Below, in pieces: positions 1 to 12,224 of a stretch of 64,000 nucleotides of DNA (positions are counted from its first letter, which is position 1; each line of letters opens with the position of its first letter). Below the pieces are notes generated by a model. The model was not told the DNA's origin. It searched no databases and saw only the letters and a program-made list of their open reading frames with translations. The position numbers and the translations under genes are program-made. Source of the stretch: Datisca glomerata. Taxonomy: Eukaryota; Streptophyta; Magnoliopsida; Cucurbitales; Datiscaceae. Where the stretch lies: assembly GCA_003255025.1 (NCBI GenBank), contig QANY01008646.1, forward strand, positions 1,708,555-1,772,554, read 5' to 3'.

Positions 1-2099
1 AAGACACCAATAAATGGACTCAAATGAAATTTTCTGGCATTTTAAGCCGTCGCTAGCCAAAATCGCACGCGCCACCATGCACCGACGTCGACGGCTCACC
101 ATCCTTACCCGAGGTCGACTTCAGCAGACCAAGTTAACCTACGTGGATCCTAAAATGTGACTCCATTAAATGAGCCCAAGAGAGCTCACTACAATGGCCC
201 ATGAGAATGAGGAGAAAGCTTAAGAAGCCCAATGCACACGGCCCAGCTTGGCATAAGCTCCAGAACCACATCAGGTTAACCCGCGGCTAGATCCACATCA
301 GGTTGACCCGCAGCTAGATCCACATCATTTTTCAGTCACGATAAAATATAATAATCAGTCATACAAGAAAATGATAAGCACACATCAAATCTATTAAACA
401 ATCTCAATGATTGTTAAAGAGGATAAGACAAAAATCAAAATATGCTGATCAGAGAAATATTCTCTATGAATATCTCCATTCCTGATCAGAATAAGAAAGA
501 AGATACACGAAACTTGTACATTTGATTGATACAGAAAATTATTATTAATATATGTTGGTCACCCAATTTTAAGATGAAAATTTTGATCTACGAAAATTTA
601 AAGTTGGTTCGGGAGTCGTTTGTGTGTGACAATGTCTTAGCACCCCACAATACCCATTATAAAATGGTTATCAAATTTAATCAAATGCTATCCACTTTTT
701 TAATTTAAGACAAAGGTTAAAAAAATTCATTTTTGAATGTCCCATTTTGTGCATTTGTATCATAAAAATGAACAAAATAAATTATCTTTAATGGGTAGTT
801 CAAAGACCATTGAAAAATTATTTTTTGTATTCTTGTATCTTTTTAAATCAAAGCCTTATTAGAGTTATTCTCGGTATCCCAAGAATAACTCTTCACCTCA
901 ATGGTTCGAGAAGTTTGGTATCCCAAAAATCTCAAAGTCCGTCATCGGCTTTTGTTTAGTGAAAATTAAATAATGGAAGTAACAAAATTTAAATCTAATT
1001 GTTAAAATTATAATTCACACATACATGAACATTAACTCTAATAATAAGGGAATAATGCAAGAATCACATTATAAGTATGACGATATAAGAATGCTAAATA
1101 AATAAACATGTAAAGAAAATAAATGTTAATAATTCAACAAAAGGGAAGTAAAGGAATAGAGATAAAGTTATAGGATGTCAAATTATAGAAAACATAAAAT
1201 GTTGAAATTATATTAAACATGCATAAAAAGTAATACATGCAAGCATAAAGTAAAAACAACACTATGTAATAAATGAAAAATTAAAGAAATTAATATATAT
1301 GAAAAGCCACGGTAAAACTGTGGCTTTGCAGCTGTAACAGAGGAAGACTTTCCTTTGTTTGTTGCAATGAGGAAATAACTAATTTTTTTATAATATAATA
1401 TATTATGATATAATAATAATAGTAATAATAATAATATTAAATAAATAAATGATAAAAAAATTGAAAGAAATGTGACGAAAAACAATAGATTTTTTTAACA
1501 TAAAGATGTTCATTTTTTTTTATTTTTGACTACCTAGTCTACTAATTACCATTTTTTCTTCCTTGCTAATTAAATAGCCTCATTAATCGTTGCTAATTAA
1601 ATAGCAATGTGGATGATCATGAATGATAATCAGTTCAAACAAGTGTCACAAAAATGATGAACATAATTTTTTAAAAAGAAAATACTTGTAGGAAAATTAA
1701 GAATTTCAAAACTTAGATATTTGCATAATCTTGTATAGAGATTTTACTCTCTATTTTATGCATTGTTATGTGTGAGAAATTATCCTAGGGGATCTTTGCA
1801 TCAAATGTACACTTTTAACCCATTAAAGGGTTGATTCACATTGAGTTAATTTTTTCACCCCTCAAAAGTTTTATCCTCATACTCATTAATTGAGTTGATG
1901 ACAAAGACATTTCATTATCTAACTTGTAAAGAAATCATCAATGCATGAAATTAAAGAGTTAAGATTTAAAGTAGGATAAATGATAAAGAATGAACAATCA
2001 ACTTATGCATGGAAAAAAGATACAAAAGATATCAACTACATGAATATGAAGAAGAGAGATGAATAAGATATATTATGAGCAAATATACAAGACATTTAA
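1..2099. other. AT-rich intergenic DNA, no gene recognised
   Basis: No reading frame here resembles a protein I know; the short ones are chance. A 27-bp unit beginning CCACATCAGGTTRACCCG is repeated about 2.3 times at 266-326. Around 590-650, the words GGTTCGGGAGTCG and TTAGCACCCCAC resemble a conserved leader found near the 5' end of some Tat-type retrotransposons, in plus orientation. I treat that only as a weak hint of another fragment. The rest is A/T-rich sequence with short homopolymers. Confidence 0.6.
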
Positions 2100-2473
2100 G
2101 CTACCTTAAGAAAAAGAATGGAAGAATATGAAAATAATAAAAGTGTAGAATCTCTTCCTCTCTCTAAAATCACCTCTCTTTCTCACTCCAATCCCTCTCT
2201 TTTTCACTCTAAAAAATGGCTTCCTTTTCTCACACTCCAAAGAGACACCCCTCAAGTGAAGACCTCACCCCTATTTTTAGGCAAAATTAGAGTTTGCTTT
2301 TTTTTACTTTTAGTCTTTTTTTCACTTTTTACTTTTTAGTCCTTGGACCACTTTTCTTATTTTAGTATTGGACTAGTTTTCAAATTATACATATAGTCTT
2401 AGACTATTATATGAGCCAAAATATAAAGTATGTATATTTAATGTATTAGAGCGGACAAAATACGGTATCTACA
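2100..2473 (-). repeat. Part of a Tat-type LTR (3' LTR start of the minus-strand element)
   Basis: Read on the minus strand, sequence starting at 2473 begins TGTAGATACCGTATTTTGTC, close to the usual start of Tat-type LTRs (TGTAGACACC...). It is preceded by a purine-rich stretch (AAAGGAGAGCAGC) that would be the polypurine tract. This places the 3' LTR boundary of the adjacent Tat remnant at 2473. A TATA-like AAAAATAGGGG lies on the minus strand near 2275. The far end of the LTR was not found, so the left limit is arbitrary. Confidence 0.45.
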
Positions 2474-2628
2474 GCTGCTCTCCTTTGAGCACGCTACTGA
2501 TCTCAGAAGGTGTACAAATGTGTAGATAAGTATTTTGATCGGTACAAGAAAATAATATATGAAATCAGGGAATAGAAACTTCGACTAAATAAGGCTCTAT
2601 GAAATGGAATGGGAGCAAAATGGACCTG

Positions 2629-3565
2629 GATAGACATATGCTTCGACCTCGCTCAAAGCGGGTTCGATTTAACCGAGATATTTGAAAGGAAACAGACCTG
2701 GATGGATGGAGGCTTCGACCTCGACTCAGTGCGGGTTCGATTTAACCGTAAATATTTGAAACAGTAATGGACCAGGTGCTGACACCGGGCTTCGACCTCG
2801 ACTCAATTCGGGTTCGATTTAACCATATTAATTGAAACGGACAAGGTGCTGACACCGGGCTTCGACCGCGACCAAGTCGGGTTCGATTTAACCGAAGATA
2901 TTTGAAAGGAAAACGGACTTGGATAGACACAGGCTTCGACCCCGACTCAATGTGGGTTCGATTTAACCGTAGATATTTGAAAGCAAAAATGGACCAGGTG
3001 CTGACACCGGGCTTCGACCTCGACTCAATTCGGGTTCGATTTAACCATATTAATTTAAATCGACCAGGCGCTGACACTGGGCTTTGACCACAACCAAGTC
3101 AGGTTTGATTTAACGAAGATATTTGAAAGGAAAACGGACCTGGATAGACACAGACTTTGACCTCGACTCAATGCAGGTTCGAGTTAACCGTAGATATTTG
3201 AAATTGAAATGGATCAGGTGCTGATACTAGGCTTCGACCTCGACTCAATTTGGGTTCGATTTAACCATATTAATTGAAATGGACCAGGCGCTGACACCAG
3301 GCTTCGACCGTGACCAAGTCGGGTTTGATTTAACCGAATATATTTGAAAGAAAAACGGACCTGGATAGACACAGGCTTTGACCTCGACTCAATGTGGGTT
3401 CGATTTAATCATATTAATTGAAATGGACCAAGCGCTGATACCGGGCTTCGACCACGACAAAGTCGGGTTCGATTTAACCGAAGATATTTGAAAGAAAAAC
3501 GGACCTGGATAGACACAAACTTCGACCTCGACTCAGTTCGAGTTCGATTTAACCATATTAATTGA
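2629..3565. repeat. Tandem array, about 70-78 bp, two alternating subtypes
   Basis: About a dozen units contain the shared core GCTTCGACCTCGACTCA followed by GGGTTCGATTTAACC. One subtype continues ATATTTGAAAGG and ACGGACCTGGATAGACAC. The other continues ATATTAATTGAAA and GGACCAGGTGCTGACACC. The two tend to alternate, so the higher-order period is about 150 bp. The array lies downstream of the integrase end of the Tat remnant, in its 3' untranslated region. Short reading frames across it (e.g. 2742-3077) are just the repeat translated. Confidence 0.9.
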
Positions 3566-4375
3566 TGTTGAAGTTGACTTATGCAAGTCTCATGACAACA
3601 AAAGCTAGACTAATGCATGCTTTAAATGTTGGAAAGTCATGTGTGAATTTCGAAAGAATATCATTAAGTGATTCATGCACCTGAATTTGTCAAAACAACT
3701 AATGTGGTGTATGTCTATGCATTGTAATTCTTGAACATAAATGTAAAGTGGTGATTTTGAATGCATGCATGATTGTGAATCTTTATAAGAAAATTATATG
3801 ATGATTTTTTAGCCATATCCAACACCCTTTCGAACAATCATTTGGCCTAGGATCATTGGCTCGCAATGAAGTATCGAACATACTTTTAGAAAAATGATAC
3901 ATCCTTATTTATTAGTTTATGCCCCAGTATTTGGCTCCATGTCAGTGGTGAATAATTTCTCTGCTTCTCTTATGTACTTCTAATTAGGTAATCCTCTAAT
4001 TGGCTTTAGCTTTTGTCATGCGCATATTGATCTTTCTCGTGATGACTTTTTAGATTTTACTTTGCACTCAGATCATCTTTCTTAATTCCAATTTTTTTTT
4101 CAATTAGCTTTCACCTAAACAAGTTTATGCTTCTGAGTTATTTCAAGAGTAATTAATGATATCTTAGAACTGAGAGGAATAAGAAATAATGGAAATAAGG
4201 AGAAGATGAAGTATATGTATTTGTCAACTGAGAAATATAAAAGACTCTTCATTGATGATGAACAATGTTTACAAACGATGGTTTGGAAAAAGAAAAAAAA
4301 TGGAGGAAGAATTTCTCCAGTATTCGAGACAGTTTTTTTTAAACATTTTTTTGCCTAACTTCATTTTTCCCATAC
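3566..4375 (-). other. Non-coding 3' region of the Tat remnant
   Basis: This AT-rich stretch lies between the integrase end and the tandem array. I recognise no domain, and its reading frames are short. It is probably the element's 3' untranslated region, judged only by position. Confidence 0.5.
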
Positions 4376-5548
4376 TTAGAGCGGGCAAATGAAGTACTTC
4401 TTGACTGTATCAGAATTAACTGTGTGTGGTAAATAATCTCCATCCATGTTTGTTAGCATGTGAGCTCCTCCCGAGAAAGCCTTCTTGACAATGAAAGGTC
4501 CTTCATAATTTAGAGTCCACTTCCCCCGATGATCCTTTTGATATGGGAGTATCTTTTTTAACACCAAGTCTCTTTCTCGAAAACATCGGGGATGCAATTT
4601 TTTGTCATATGCGTGCATCATTTTTCTTTGATATAATTGCCCTCTACATAATGCAGTCAATCTTTTTTCCTCGATGAAATTCAATTGCTCATATCGTGTT
4701 TGTACTCACTCTGCTTCTTCTAATTTCACCTCCATTAAGACTCTGAGGGAGGGAATTTCCACCTCAATTGGAAGGACTACTTCCACGCCATATACCAAAA
4801 AGAATGGCGTTGCCCCAGTTGATGTTCGGACTGATGTGCGGTACCCATGCAGTGCAAATGGGAGCATCTTATGCCAATCCTTATAAACCTCCATCATCTT
4901 CTCTATGATCCTTTTTATGTTCTAATTGGTTGCTTCCACTGCTCCGTTCATTTTCGGACGATAAGGAGATAAATTATAATGTTAAATTTTGAATTGCTCA
5001 CATAATTCTTTCATCATCTTATTATTTAAATTTATCCCATTATCTATGATGATCCTTCCAGGTAGACCATATCGACAAATTATCTCCTTTTTAATAAACT
5101 TAACAACCGCACTTCTGGTTACACTCGAATAAGAACTTGTCTCCACCCATTTGGTAAAATAATGTATAGAGACCAAAATGAAACGATGCCCGATAGAGGT
5201 TTTGGTTGTGATGGGATCAATGACGTCTATGCCCCACATAGAGAATGGCCAAAGTGAGGCCATGACATGTAAAGGGGATGCGGCTACATGAATTTTATCC
5301 GCATAAATTTAACATTTATGACATTTCTCGGCGTACTTGATGAAGTTAGATTCTAGAGTTAACCGATAATATCCTGCTCTCAAGATTTGTTTGGCCATCA
5401 TATGTCCATTAGCATGAACTCCACAAATTCTTTCGTGAACTTCCTCTATGATTTGATTCACTTCCCTTACATCAACACATCTTAAGAGCACCATGTCATG
5501 GTTTCTTTTGTAGAGTATTTCACCATTCAAGAAAAAACCCGTGGACAA
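4376..5548 (-). pseudogene. Ty3/gypsy integrase, broken
   Basis: Integrase would join element cDNA to host DNA. On the minus strand the order is normal. An N-terminal HHCC zinc finger (5309-5548) shows two His in the ICGVHANGHMM region and ends in CHKC. The catalytic core (about 4898-5263) keeps an Asp in WGIDVID, a second in IIIDNG and the Glu region NGAVEATN. The C-terminal part (4376-4897) has YRTSVRTSTGATPF and KDHRGKWTLNYEGPF, typical of Tat integrases. In-frame stops lie between the parts, including one right after VEATN near 4922, and the frame changes between 4685 and 4706. The spacing otherwise matches an intact integrase, so decay was by point changes and small indels. Confidence 0.88.
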
Positions 5549-5551
5549 TCT

Positions 5552-6112
5552 TCAAATAGTGCGTTTATCATTCTCAGAAGTTTTGGATGGATATTCTCCA
5601 TTCTTTATATACTGCTTGATGTTGTAATACCATGGTCTTGTGTCTGGCTCTTCTTCAATACTCATACAGTGAGCAGGAAAATCTCGTTTCTCAAATTTTA
5701 TGGGTTGCACTTCTTCCTTAAAGTCTGCAGTGAACATGGATGCCAGAGTTGCCAGTGCATCTGCAATTTGATTATTCTCTTGGGGTATATGGTCCAATGA
5801 GATCACTTCAAAAGTTTGGCTTAGCTTAATTACATGTTTGTTGTAAGGTACCATCTTGGAGTCTCTAGCTTTCCATTCCCCGTTTAGTTATCGTATCACC
5901 AATAACGAATCTTCGTACACTCGAAGTTTCCTTATTTTCATATCATAAGCTGCTTGAATTCCCATAGAACATGCCTCATATTCTGCCACATTGTTTGTAT
6001 AGTCAAAGCATAGTTTTGCCGTGCATGGGAACAACTTTCTCTCGGGAGATATGAGGATTGCCCCAATTCCATGTCCTACATCATTAGACGCGCCATAAAA
6101 AACATTGTCCAC
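5552..6112 (-). pseudogene. Second (archaeal-type) RNase H domain of the Tat element, broken
   Basis: The minus-strand segment 5888-6112 reads like the extra RNase H of Tat elements: a GHGIGAILISPE strand, then NNVAEYEA carrying a catalytic Glu, then a later Asp in the VYEDS motif. The first catalytic Asp expected in FDGAS is replaced (FYGAS), so the domain would be inactive. A stop separates it from 5552-5854, which continues the domain and the linker to integrase (ISLDHIPQENNQIADALATLAS is the conserved end). RNase H removes the RNA strand of the RNA-DNA hybrid during reverse transcription. Tat elements are known to have gained this second copy. Confidence 0.8.
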
Positions 6113-6237
6113 AATTCTGGATCCATAGATTCTCCTTCATTTTTTAATATGACTGATATGTTCTCATCAGAAAAATCAAACTTCATAGGCTCATAATCTT
6201 GCATTGGTTGATTTGCAAGATAATCAGCAAATACACT

Positions 6238-6771
6238 TCATTTTATTGATTTTCTCGTGACATAAATAATATCATATTCTGTGAGCAACATTTGCCATTT
6301 AGCGATTCGCCCAGAAAGTGATGGCTTTTCAAAGATATATTTGATTAGATCCATCTTTGAAATTAACCAAGTGATGTGGTATAACATGTATTGTCTAAGT
6401 CGATGAGCAACCCAGGCCAATGCACAACACGTTTTCTCCAACATCGAATAATTAGCCTCATAATTTGTAAACCTTTTGCTTAAATACTAAATTGTTTGTT
6501 CTTTCCTTCTAGAAGCGTCATGCTGACCAAGTGCGCAACCCATGGTTTTTCTGTTACTGTAAGATACAAAATGAGTGGACGCCCTGGAGTTGGAGGAACA
6601 AGTATAGGCGGATTTTGCAAGTATTGCTTGATCTTCTCAAAAGCAATTTGACAATCATCATTCCATCCTTTTGTATCACTTTTACGGAGAAGTTTAAAGA
6701 TAGGTTCACAAGTTACAGTTAGCTGCGAGATGAACCGTGCTATGTAATTTAATCTCCCCAAGAAACCTCTA
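6238..6771 (-). pseudogene. Reverse transcriptase end and first RNase H, truncated and frameshifted
   Basis: The segment 6480-6771 carries GRLNYIARFISQLTVTCEP, the conserved end (thumb/connection) of Ty3/gypsy reverse transcriptase, then a linker and PGRPLILYL, the start of RNase H. The frame then shifts near 6545. 6238-6444 continues with EKTCCALAWVAHRLRQYM and SGRIAKWQMLL, the end of the first RNase H. The catalytic palm of reverse transcriptase (the YVDD-type region) is missing because the element stops at 6771. Together with the domain to its left this shows the dual RNase H layout of the Tat clade. Confidence 0.85.
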
Positions 6772-7287
6772 TGTTAGCACATTTACCAGGGGGCATCCCC
6801 ACGAAAGGGAACTCGATGGGTCAGGGAGCTGGTCATACTCCCACTATACCGCTAGGAAGAATGGTTTGAGACAAGTCAACACTCACCTCTGAGTAGATTG
6901 CGAAGCTGGAAGTGTCTTACTGCTAAGGAAAATGTGAAGTTTCAAGACGGACGCCCTGACCACGAAGCGAGTTAGAGCTCTCAGATACTCCCATCTCATC
7001 GGAGCCGCCAAGATCAGAAACTCCCCACAGCTCCCTATCTTGGAGTTAAGGAAGTGGCCCTCCTTGAAACGACCGACGTTGAAGCATAAAGGACAATGTG
7101 CCCATCAACACTTGCTAGATAAGAACTCCCCTCCGCTCATTTAGGAGTATTTATATATTGTCCTTTTTTCTGGAAAATCTACTTTTTTGAAAAAATAAAA
7201 TGCGTGGAAAAATTGTTTGCTTGTGATCTTCTCGTGATCCTGCAAGTCTCCAATGATCGACTTTTCTACCACGTGCGACGACAGGAT
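6772..7287. other. LTR-like sequence starting TGTTAGCACATTTACC
   Basis: Unrelated sequence begins exactly where Tat homology stops. It starts with TG, is GC-richer than its surroundings, and has a TATA-like TATTTATATATTG at about 7150. All this suits part of an LTR, but no second copy was found in the window, so its element and orientation are unknown. No coding potential. Confidence 0.4.
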
Positions 7288-7717
7288 AAACAAAAAGTGA
7301 TGACTGGTGAGCACTCTAGCTTGACAATTGGGATAAATAAAAAGTGATGACTGGCGAGCACTCTAGCTCGACAGTCGGGATAATTAAAAAGTGATGACTA
7401 GCGAGCATTCTAGCTCGATAGTCGGGATAAATAAAAAGTGATGACTCGCGAGCCCTCTAGCTCAACAATATGGATAAACAAAAGTGGTGATTAGCGAGCA
7501 CTCTAGCTCAACAGATTGAAATAAACAAATAGTGATGAATGACGAGCACTCTAGCTCGACAGCCGGGACAAACAAAAAGTCATGTATAGCGAGCACTTTA
7601 GCTTGGTAGTCAGGATAAACAAAGAGTGGTGATTGGTGAGGTCTCCGAGCCTGCAATTTGGGATTCAACAAGTGATGACTGGCAAGGTCCCCAAGCCCGT
7701 TGGTCAAGATTCAACAA
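7288..7717. repeat. Tandem array, about 47-bp unit, nine copies
   Basis: Starts of the repeated word GTGATGACT fall near 7297, 7344, 7391, 7438, 7484, 7532, 7579 and 7626, a steady 47-bp period. Units share GCGAGCACTCTAGCTCGACAG and GGATAAACAAAAA. The last copies diverge and blend into the next array. It looks like a minisatellite inside retrotransposon untranslated sequence. Confidence 0.9.
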
Positions 7718-8190
7718 GTGATGTCTGCCGAGCACTCATGCTTGTAAACAAGATCAAGGATCTAGCCAGAGCAGACACGCCTGGCTAGATATTGACAAGT
7801 GATGTTTGCCGAACATTCATACTCATAGACAAGATCAAAGATCTAGCCAGAGCAAACACGCCTGACAAGATATAGATAAGTTGATGTCTGTCGAGCACTC
7901 ATACTCGTAGACGAGATCAAGGATCTAGCTAGAGTAGACACGCCTGACTAGATATCGATAAGTGATGTTTGCCGAGCATTCATGCTTGTAGACAAAATCA
8001 ATGATCTAGCTCGAGCAGACACACATGACCAGCTATCGACAAGTGATGTCTGCCGAGGACTCGGCTATTGATAAAACAGGCACGCCGGGCTAGACATCAA
8101 AGTGATGTCTATCGAGCACCTTAGCTCGCAGAAGGGATCGAGGATCTAGTTAGAGCAGACATATCTGGCTAGACGTACCGAGCATTATAG
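7718..8190. repeat. Tandem array, about 81-bp unit, five to six copies
   Basis: Units begin GTGATGTCTGCCGAGCACTC and continue with AAGATCAAGGATCTAGCCAG and AGCAGACACGCCTGGCTAGA. Starts near 7718, 7799, 7880, 7962, 8043 and 8102 give an 81-bp period with a shortened last unit. The first 25 bases resemble the 47-bp unit next door (GTGATG...CGAGCACTC), so the longer unit probably arose by fusing that unit with new sequence. Confidence 0.88.
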
Positions 8191-8773
8191 CTCGAAAGAG
8201 AAGGATAATGCCTTTTGACAAGCACTTCAGCTCAAGGGTTTATCCAGGACAAGAACACCTAGATATGCGATAAAAGATCAAGGCCCTCTAAGTCCTTTCC
8301 AGCTCAGGATGACAAGAGCGGGCCAGTAAAAGTTAATAAGGATACAAAGCTCGGCATAATAACCAGAATGACTACATAGTTCAGGATGAAGGTCTCGTCC
8401 AGATCAAATTAAAGCTAGACTAAGGAAAAAAAATTCCTTCTACTTGAGGTATGTTATGACAAAGGAAGTAAACAAGAGTAGAGCCGAAAGAAGGGGTCAG
8501 GAATTAAGAAAGTTCATTCTCATTAATAAGGAGAAATGATCACAAATACAAGCGAAATTACAAAGATCTCATCCCCAGGTAGAGGGCTAACCCCCTCCTT
8601 AGACTAACTTAAAAATAAAAGACCCACCCCGCACGTCGGGGCCGATGGTCGAGAGGTTTCCACAGCTTTCTTGAACTCTTCTAAGGTCTTGATGGTTCCA
8701 ATCGCTCTTTAGTCGAGGACGCAGGATCACGACTGCTTGGTTTCGCGAGGCCATTTTAAAAATTAAAATTTTA
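8191..8773. other. Retrotransposon-derived non-coding DNA
   Basis: No domain recognised. The minus strand around 8520-8700 has a transcript-end look (ATGAGATCTTTGTAATTTCG and CTTATTAATGAG), as in retrotransposon untranslated regions. A short open stretch on the same strand near 8640-8700 shows no protein similarity that I can name. Confidence 0.45.
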
Positions 8774-10907
8774 ATAAAATAAAATCGTGCAACGCTACGA
8801 TAACCAAAATTTTATTTTTATTGAAAACTCTTTTCAACCAATCAGGATCCATTATATATTTATATATTAGATTAACAACATATAATGTTAGGAATCTTAT
8901 ACCTCTTGTAGTCTAAATCAAGCGTCCTTGCGAAACCAATTAATTCTCCGTTACCACAAAATTGTTCAAACGATCAGCAGACTCCGAGATGCACACCAAG
9001 ATCTTCCAAGCCAATTCTTAACGTACTAGGATATATGTGAGTACGTAGAATATAATGAACACACTTTTATGTCTCTAGATATACTAAACACATGAGATCT
9101 AACGATTTTTCTGAGAAAAATTTTTGTGAGATGATTCTCTAAAAGAGCGTGACGATGATTCTTTTAGAGATTTGCTTAACTTTTAAGCGTAGAAAAATCA
9201 GTCCTTGAGAATTGTGTTTTTCTCTCAACTCTTGATTGATCAACTGATTCTCTGATTCAACAAATTGATTGAACTAATTGAACTATATATTTTTTTATAA
9301 TGACGTATCAGATATTTTGAGAAACTTGAAATAATATTTAATTATAAAATTATCAATAGCAGTGGGACCCACTGCTATCGTGCGCAACTGCAATGTCACA
9401 TGGCTCTACAGTTTTGCACACCCACTAGCGTAGTGCCACGTGACACTACAGTAGTCCATGTCAATCTTTTATACCCAATCAGTGATTGACTCGTGGTAAT
9501 TACTGTGTATTAAATATTTATTTTAATCAAATTAAATATCTAGATATTTGTTAATTCAAAATTAACATATATGATTATCCCTATCAACTAAATTATCTGT
9601 TATTTCATAAATAATAGATTTAGTTGATCCAAATTATTATCTAATAATAATTTAATTATCTAATTTCATAAATTATATATTTTGTCTTGCTTATCTATAA
9701 TTAAAAAAATCGATAATTATTTTTACATATATCAATTTTGGAAATTATATATATATATATACACATATATAAATAACTTAATTAATTAATTTTTTATTAA
9801 TTAGTCACACAAAATTATCTTATTATTATGTACTTACCCCATAATAAAATTTATTTTGCAAGTACGTCTTTTTTCAAGTCCTGAATGATTCACACCTTAG
9901 GGTGCGTAGTACATAAATGACCTGAAGACCATGGACCTATAATCCTAAGCTCCAATAAACCAGATTATCAATTAAATTCTTTAATTAAATAATCTTATTT
10001 ATTAATTTCATTATTACTCCACTATAAATATAGAATATTACACTCTTAGAGATTATAGATTGTATTTATAGAATATTCTCTTGTAGTCCACTGATATAAT
10101 TAATTCATGTAGTTCTGTCATCTAATAATTGGTTCGTAAATTAGAACTGGTCAAAATTATCATTTTATCCTTCTAATTATCTCTTAATCTTTTAGTACCA
10201 TTAATCAACTAGTGAATAACTAATTTATAATCTTATTATAAATTTGAGCTCAATAACCATTCAGTTCCAGAATTAACACTTAAGGGAACCAATATACGAT
10301 CCGTTAGGAAACCTTGAATTCCAAATCTTGTAAGATCGTGTTCCATGTCATTCATATCACTGAATCTCCAAAACAAAGTCACTAGCTTATTTTTTCAAAT
10401 AAACCTTAACGATTGAAATCAAAAGATTCAGTAGGCATGCATAGGAGTTCATGACTACTCAGGATTTAGGCTGGTCTACATATGACTATCGAAATGATGT
10501 GTATTAAATCTTTATGATAAATGACACGTTGGTAAAGATATTAATTGACATTGGTCCAGTCATATATAGTCTCATTATATAAAGCACATTCACTAAGATA
10601 TCTATCCACATCAATGATCCGTATCTAGATCACATGCATTCATAATGCTTAGTGAACCGTACTAGCAACTATTCATTAAATATTCTGTACTTTAATATGT
10701 TGCTGATAATTTTATTCATTATCTATGATCTTAATCCTCTCGTACTAATACAAGATCATAGTCTCATTAATGAATATGAAATTTTGAGATATTTATATAA
10801 ATTATTCAATAATAATTTTAAAGAACAATTATAAGAAAAATGTAATCCTTATTAAATTTTATATATAAATGTCAATACACATACTTTTGAGGGTATAACC
10901 CCCAACA
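8774..10907 (-). mobile_element. Probable 2.1-kb LTR (solo), minus strand
   Basis: On the minus strand, 10907 begins TGTTGGGGGTTATACCCTC, a typical LTR start. From there to about 8774 the sequence is long, AT-rich and lacks any coding domain. A TATA-like TATATTTATAG lies on the minus strand near 10025. The GC-richer flanks (8191-8773 and 10908-11448) look like one older block split by this insertion. I could not find a CA terminus at the left end or a matching target duplication, so the left border is an estimate. Confidence 0.45.
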
Positions 10908-11448
10908 CTCGAGCCAAAAGAGAAATCAACCAGCAAGCTACATGTCCACCCAAGATGAGGACAAAAACAGTTTCAATCCCTCTCATGAGGAGCAGAAGAG
11001 AGGGGAAAAGTGTGCTCAGGTTCGAAATGATCCCGAAAGATGCGAGTGGAAGAGTTATTATGCCCCACCTCTGAAATATGTTGTCGCATATTGTAATGAG
11101 CGGCTAACGGATCGAAAGGATACATTTGGTAAAAGGAAGTGGGATGCGTCTTAGGAAGTCGCCCCATTATAAGTTCAAGGACAAGATCCGCGGTTGGGTT
11201 ACAAGCCTTTTTCAAGGATAAGATTTCAAAATAGAAGGGATTTACAACTATAAGCCGATAACCAGCGCAAACAAAGGGGTCGACGAACTAGCTTATTGGC
11301 AGCAGGAAAATCATCGTGAATGAAATGTCATCGACTTTGAAGCACAACATTTAAAGGATGACAAAAAGGGAAACAACAACAAGGGGAAGAAAAGCCAAGA
11401 GGATCTCAAGAGTAAGCCATCAACAGAAGAGTCCCTAGAAGGGGAAGG
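10908..11448 (+). other. Degenerate coding-like block, unidentified
   Basis: This purine-rich plus-strand stretch has an open frame at 10942-11154 (70 codons). The other frames carry short open runs separated by stops up to about 11440. The composition (many Lys, Glu, Arg, Asn) is like retrotransposon gag or linker sequence, but no zinc knuckle or other motif is present. It ends exactly where the Athila LTR homology begins at 11449. Function unknown. Confidence 0.35.
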
Positions 11449-11690
11449 ATAATAAATTTTTATAAAATAGAGTATCGTCCACATGATTGATTGATATTAA
11501 TAATTGAAATTAACTAAACCTTAATTATACTTGAGAATGTCGAAAAGTTGTGATTTTTACTTAAACTAAACTTCTAATTAAACTATAATGATAAAGATTT
11601 GAAAAAGATAAAATTTGAATAGTTAAAAGCTCTAGGGTTTTCAATTTCACCAAACCGAACATGCTCTAAATTCCAATTCTTAAATCACAT
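11449..11690 (-). repeat. Left (3') LTR fragment of the Athila-like element
   Basis: From ATAATAAATTTTTATAAAAT to about AATTCCAATTCT this matches 14886-15118 closely, including the shared AAAGCTCTAGGGTTTTC. Similarity stops at about 11690, so the rest of this LTR is deleted or replaced. The terminal TGTTACGAATTTG seen at the other LTR is absent. Confidence 0.8.
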
Positions 11691-12224
11691 AAACCTTCTC
11701 TAAGAAAAAAGATAATCAAACGCTCAAGGCTAGGTGCTTAACATGCTGGGATTCTCTAGTGTAATGCAGATTAATACTTGGTTCAAACACACACCGATAC
11801 ACAAATTCATCATTTTTTCTAAAGCTATCAATAATTCAAAACCAATTTCATCATTGGTGTTATTGTTGTCAACAACAAAACCCAAAAAAATGAAATTTAA
11901 ATTAAAACCACCACCCCTAAACTTAAAAAATATGTAAAAGGAAGCAAGTATAGGACTTCCCTGAATAATAATGAGCTATCATCCTCGTCAGTCTTTGCAT
12001 TGTTCTTGTTGTCTCCAACAGAGAGGAAAGTGGTGCATGAGCCAAATTCATCCGTAATTATATATATATAAACCTGCAGAAAAACAAAAAGAAAATAAGC
12101 AAAAGATTAAAAAGAAACTATAAAAAATAAAATAACAGAAATATAATCGGGTTGCCTTTCGGTAGCGCTTGCTTTAATGTCTTCAGCCAACATAATGATC
12201 ATCCAGGCTTCACCCATTGTCCAC

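Larger units (their letters stand above)
2474..6771 (-). mobile_element. Ty3/gypsy Tat-clade retrotransposon remnant, 5' half missing
   Basis: Minus-strand reading gives, in order, the end of reverse transcriptase, a first RNase H, a second (archaeal-type) RNase H, an integrase zinc finger, integrase core and integrase C-terminus. A long non-coding 3' region with a tandem array and a polypurine tract at the LTR edge follow. Two RNase H domains are a known hallmark of plant Tat elements. Every domain is broken by stops or frameshifts, so this is a dead copy. Homology ends abruptly at about 6771 inside the end of reverse transcriptase, where unrelated LTR-like sequence begins. Gag, protease and most of reverse transcriptase are absent. 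Confidence 0.85.

Noticed and set aside
2742..3077. 111-codon frame on the minus strand with repeated RTRIES words
   Set aside because: It is the translation of the 70-78-bp tandem array.
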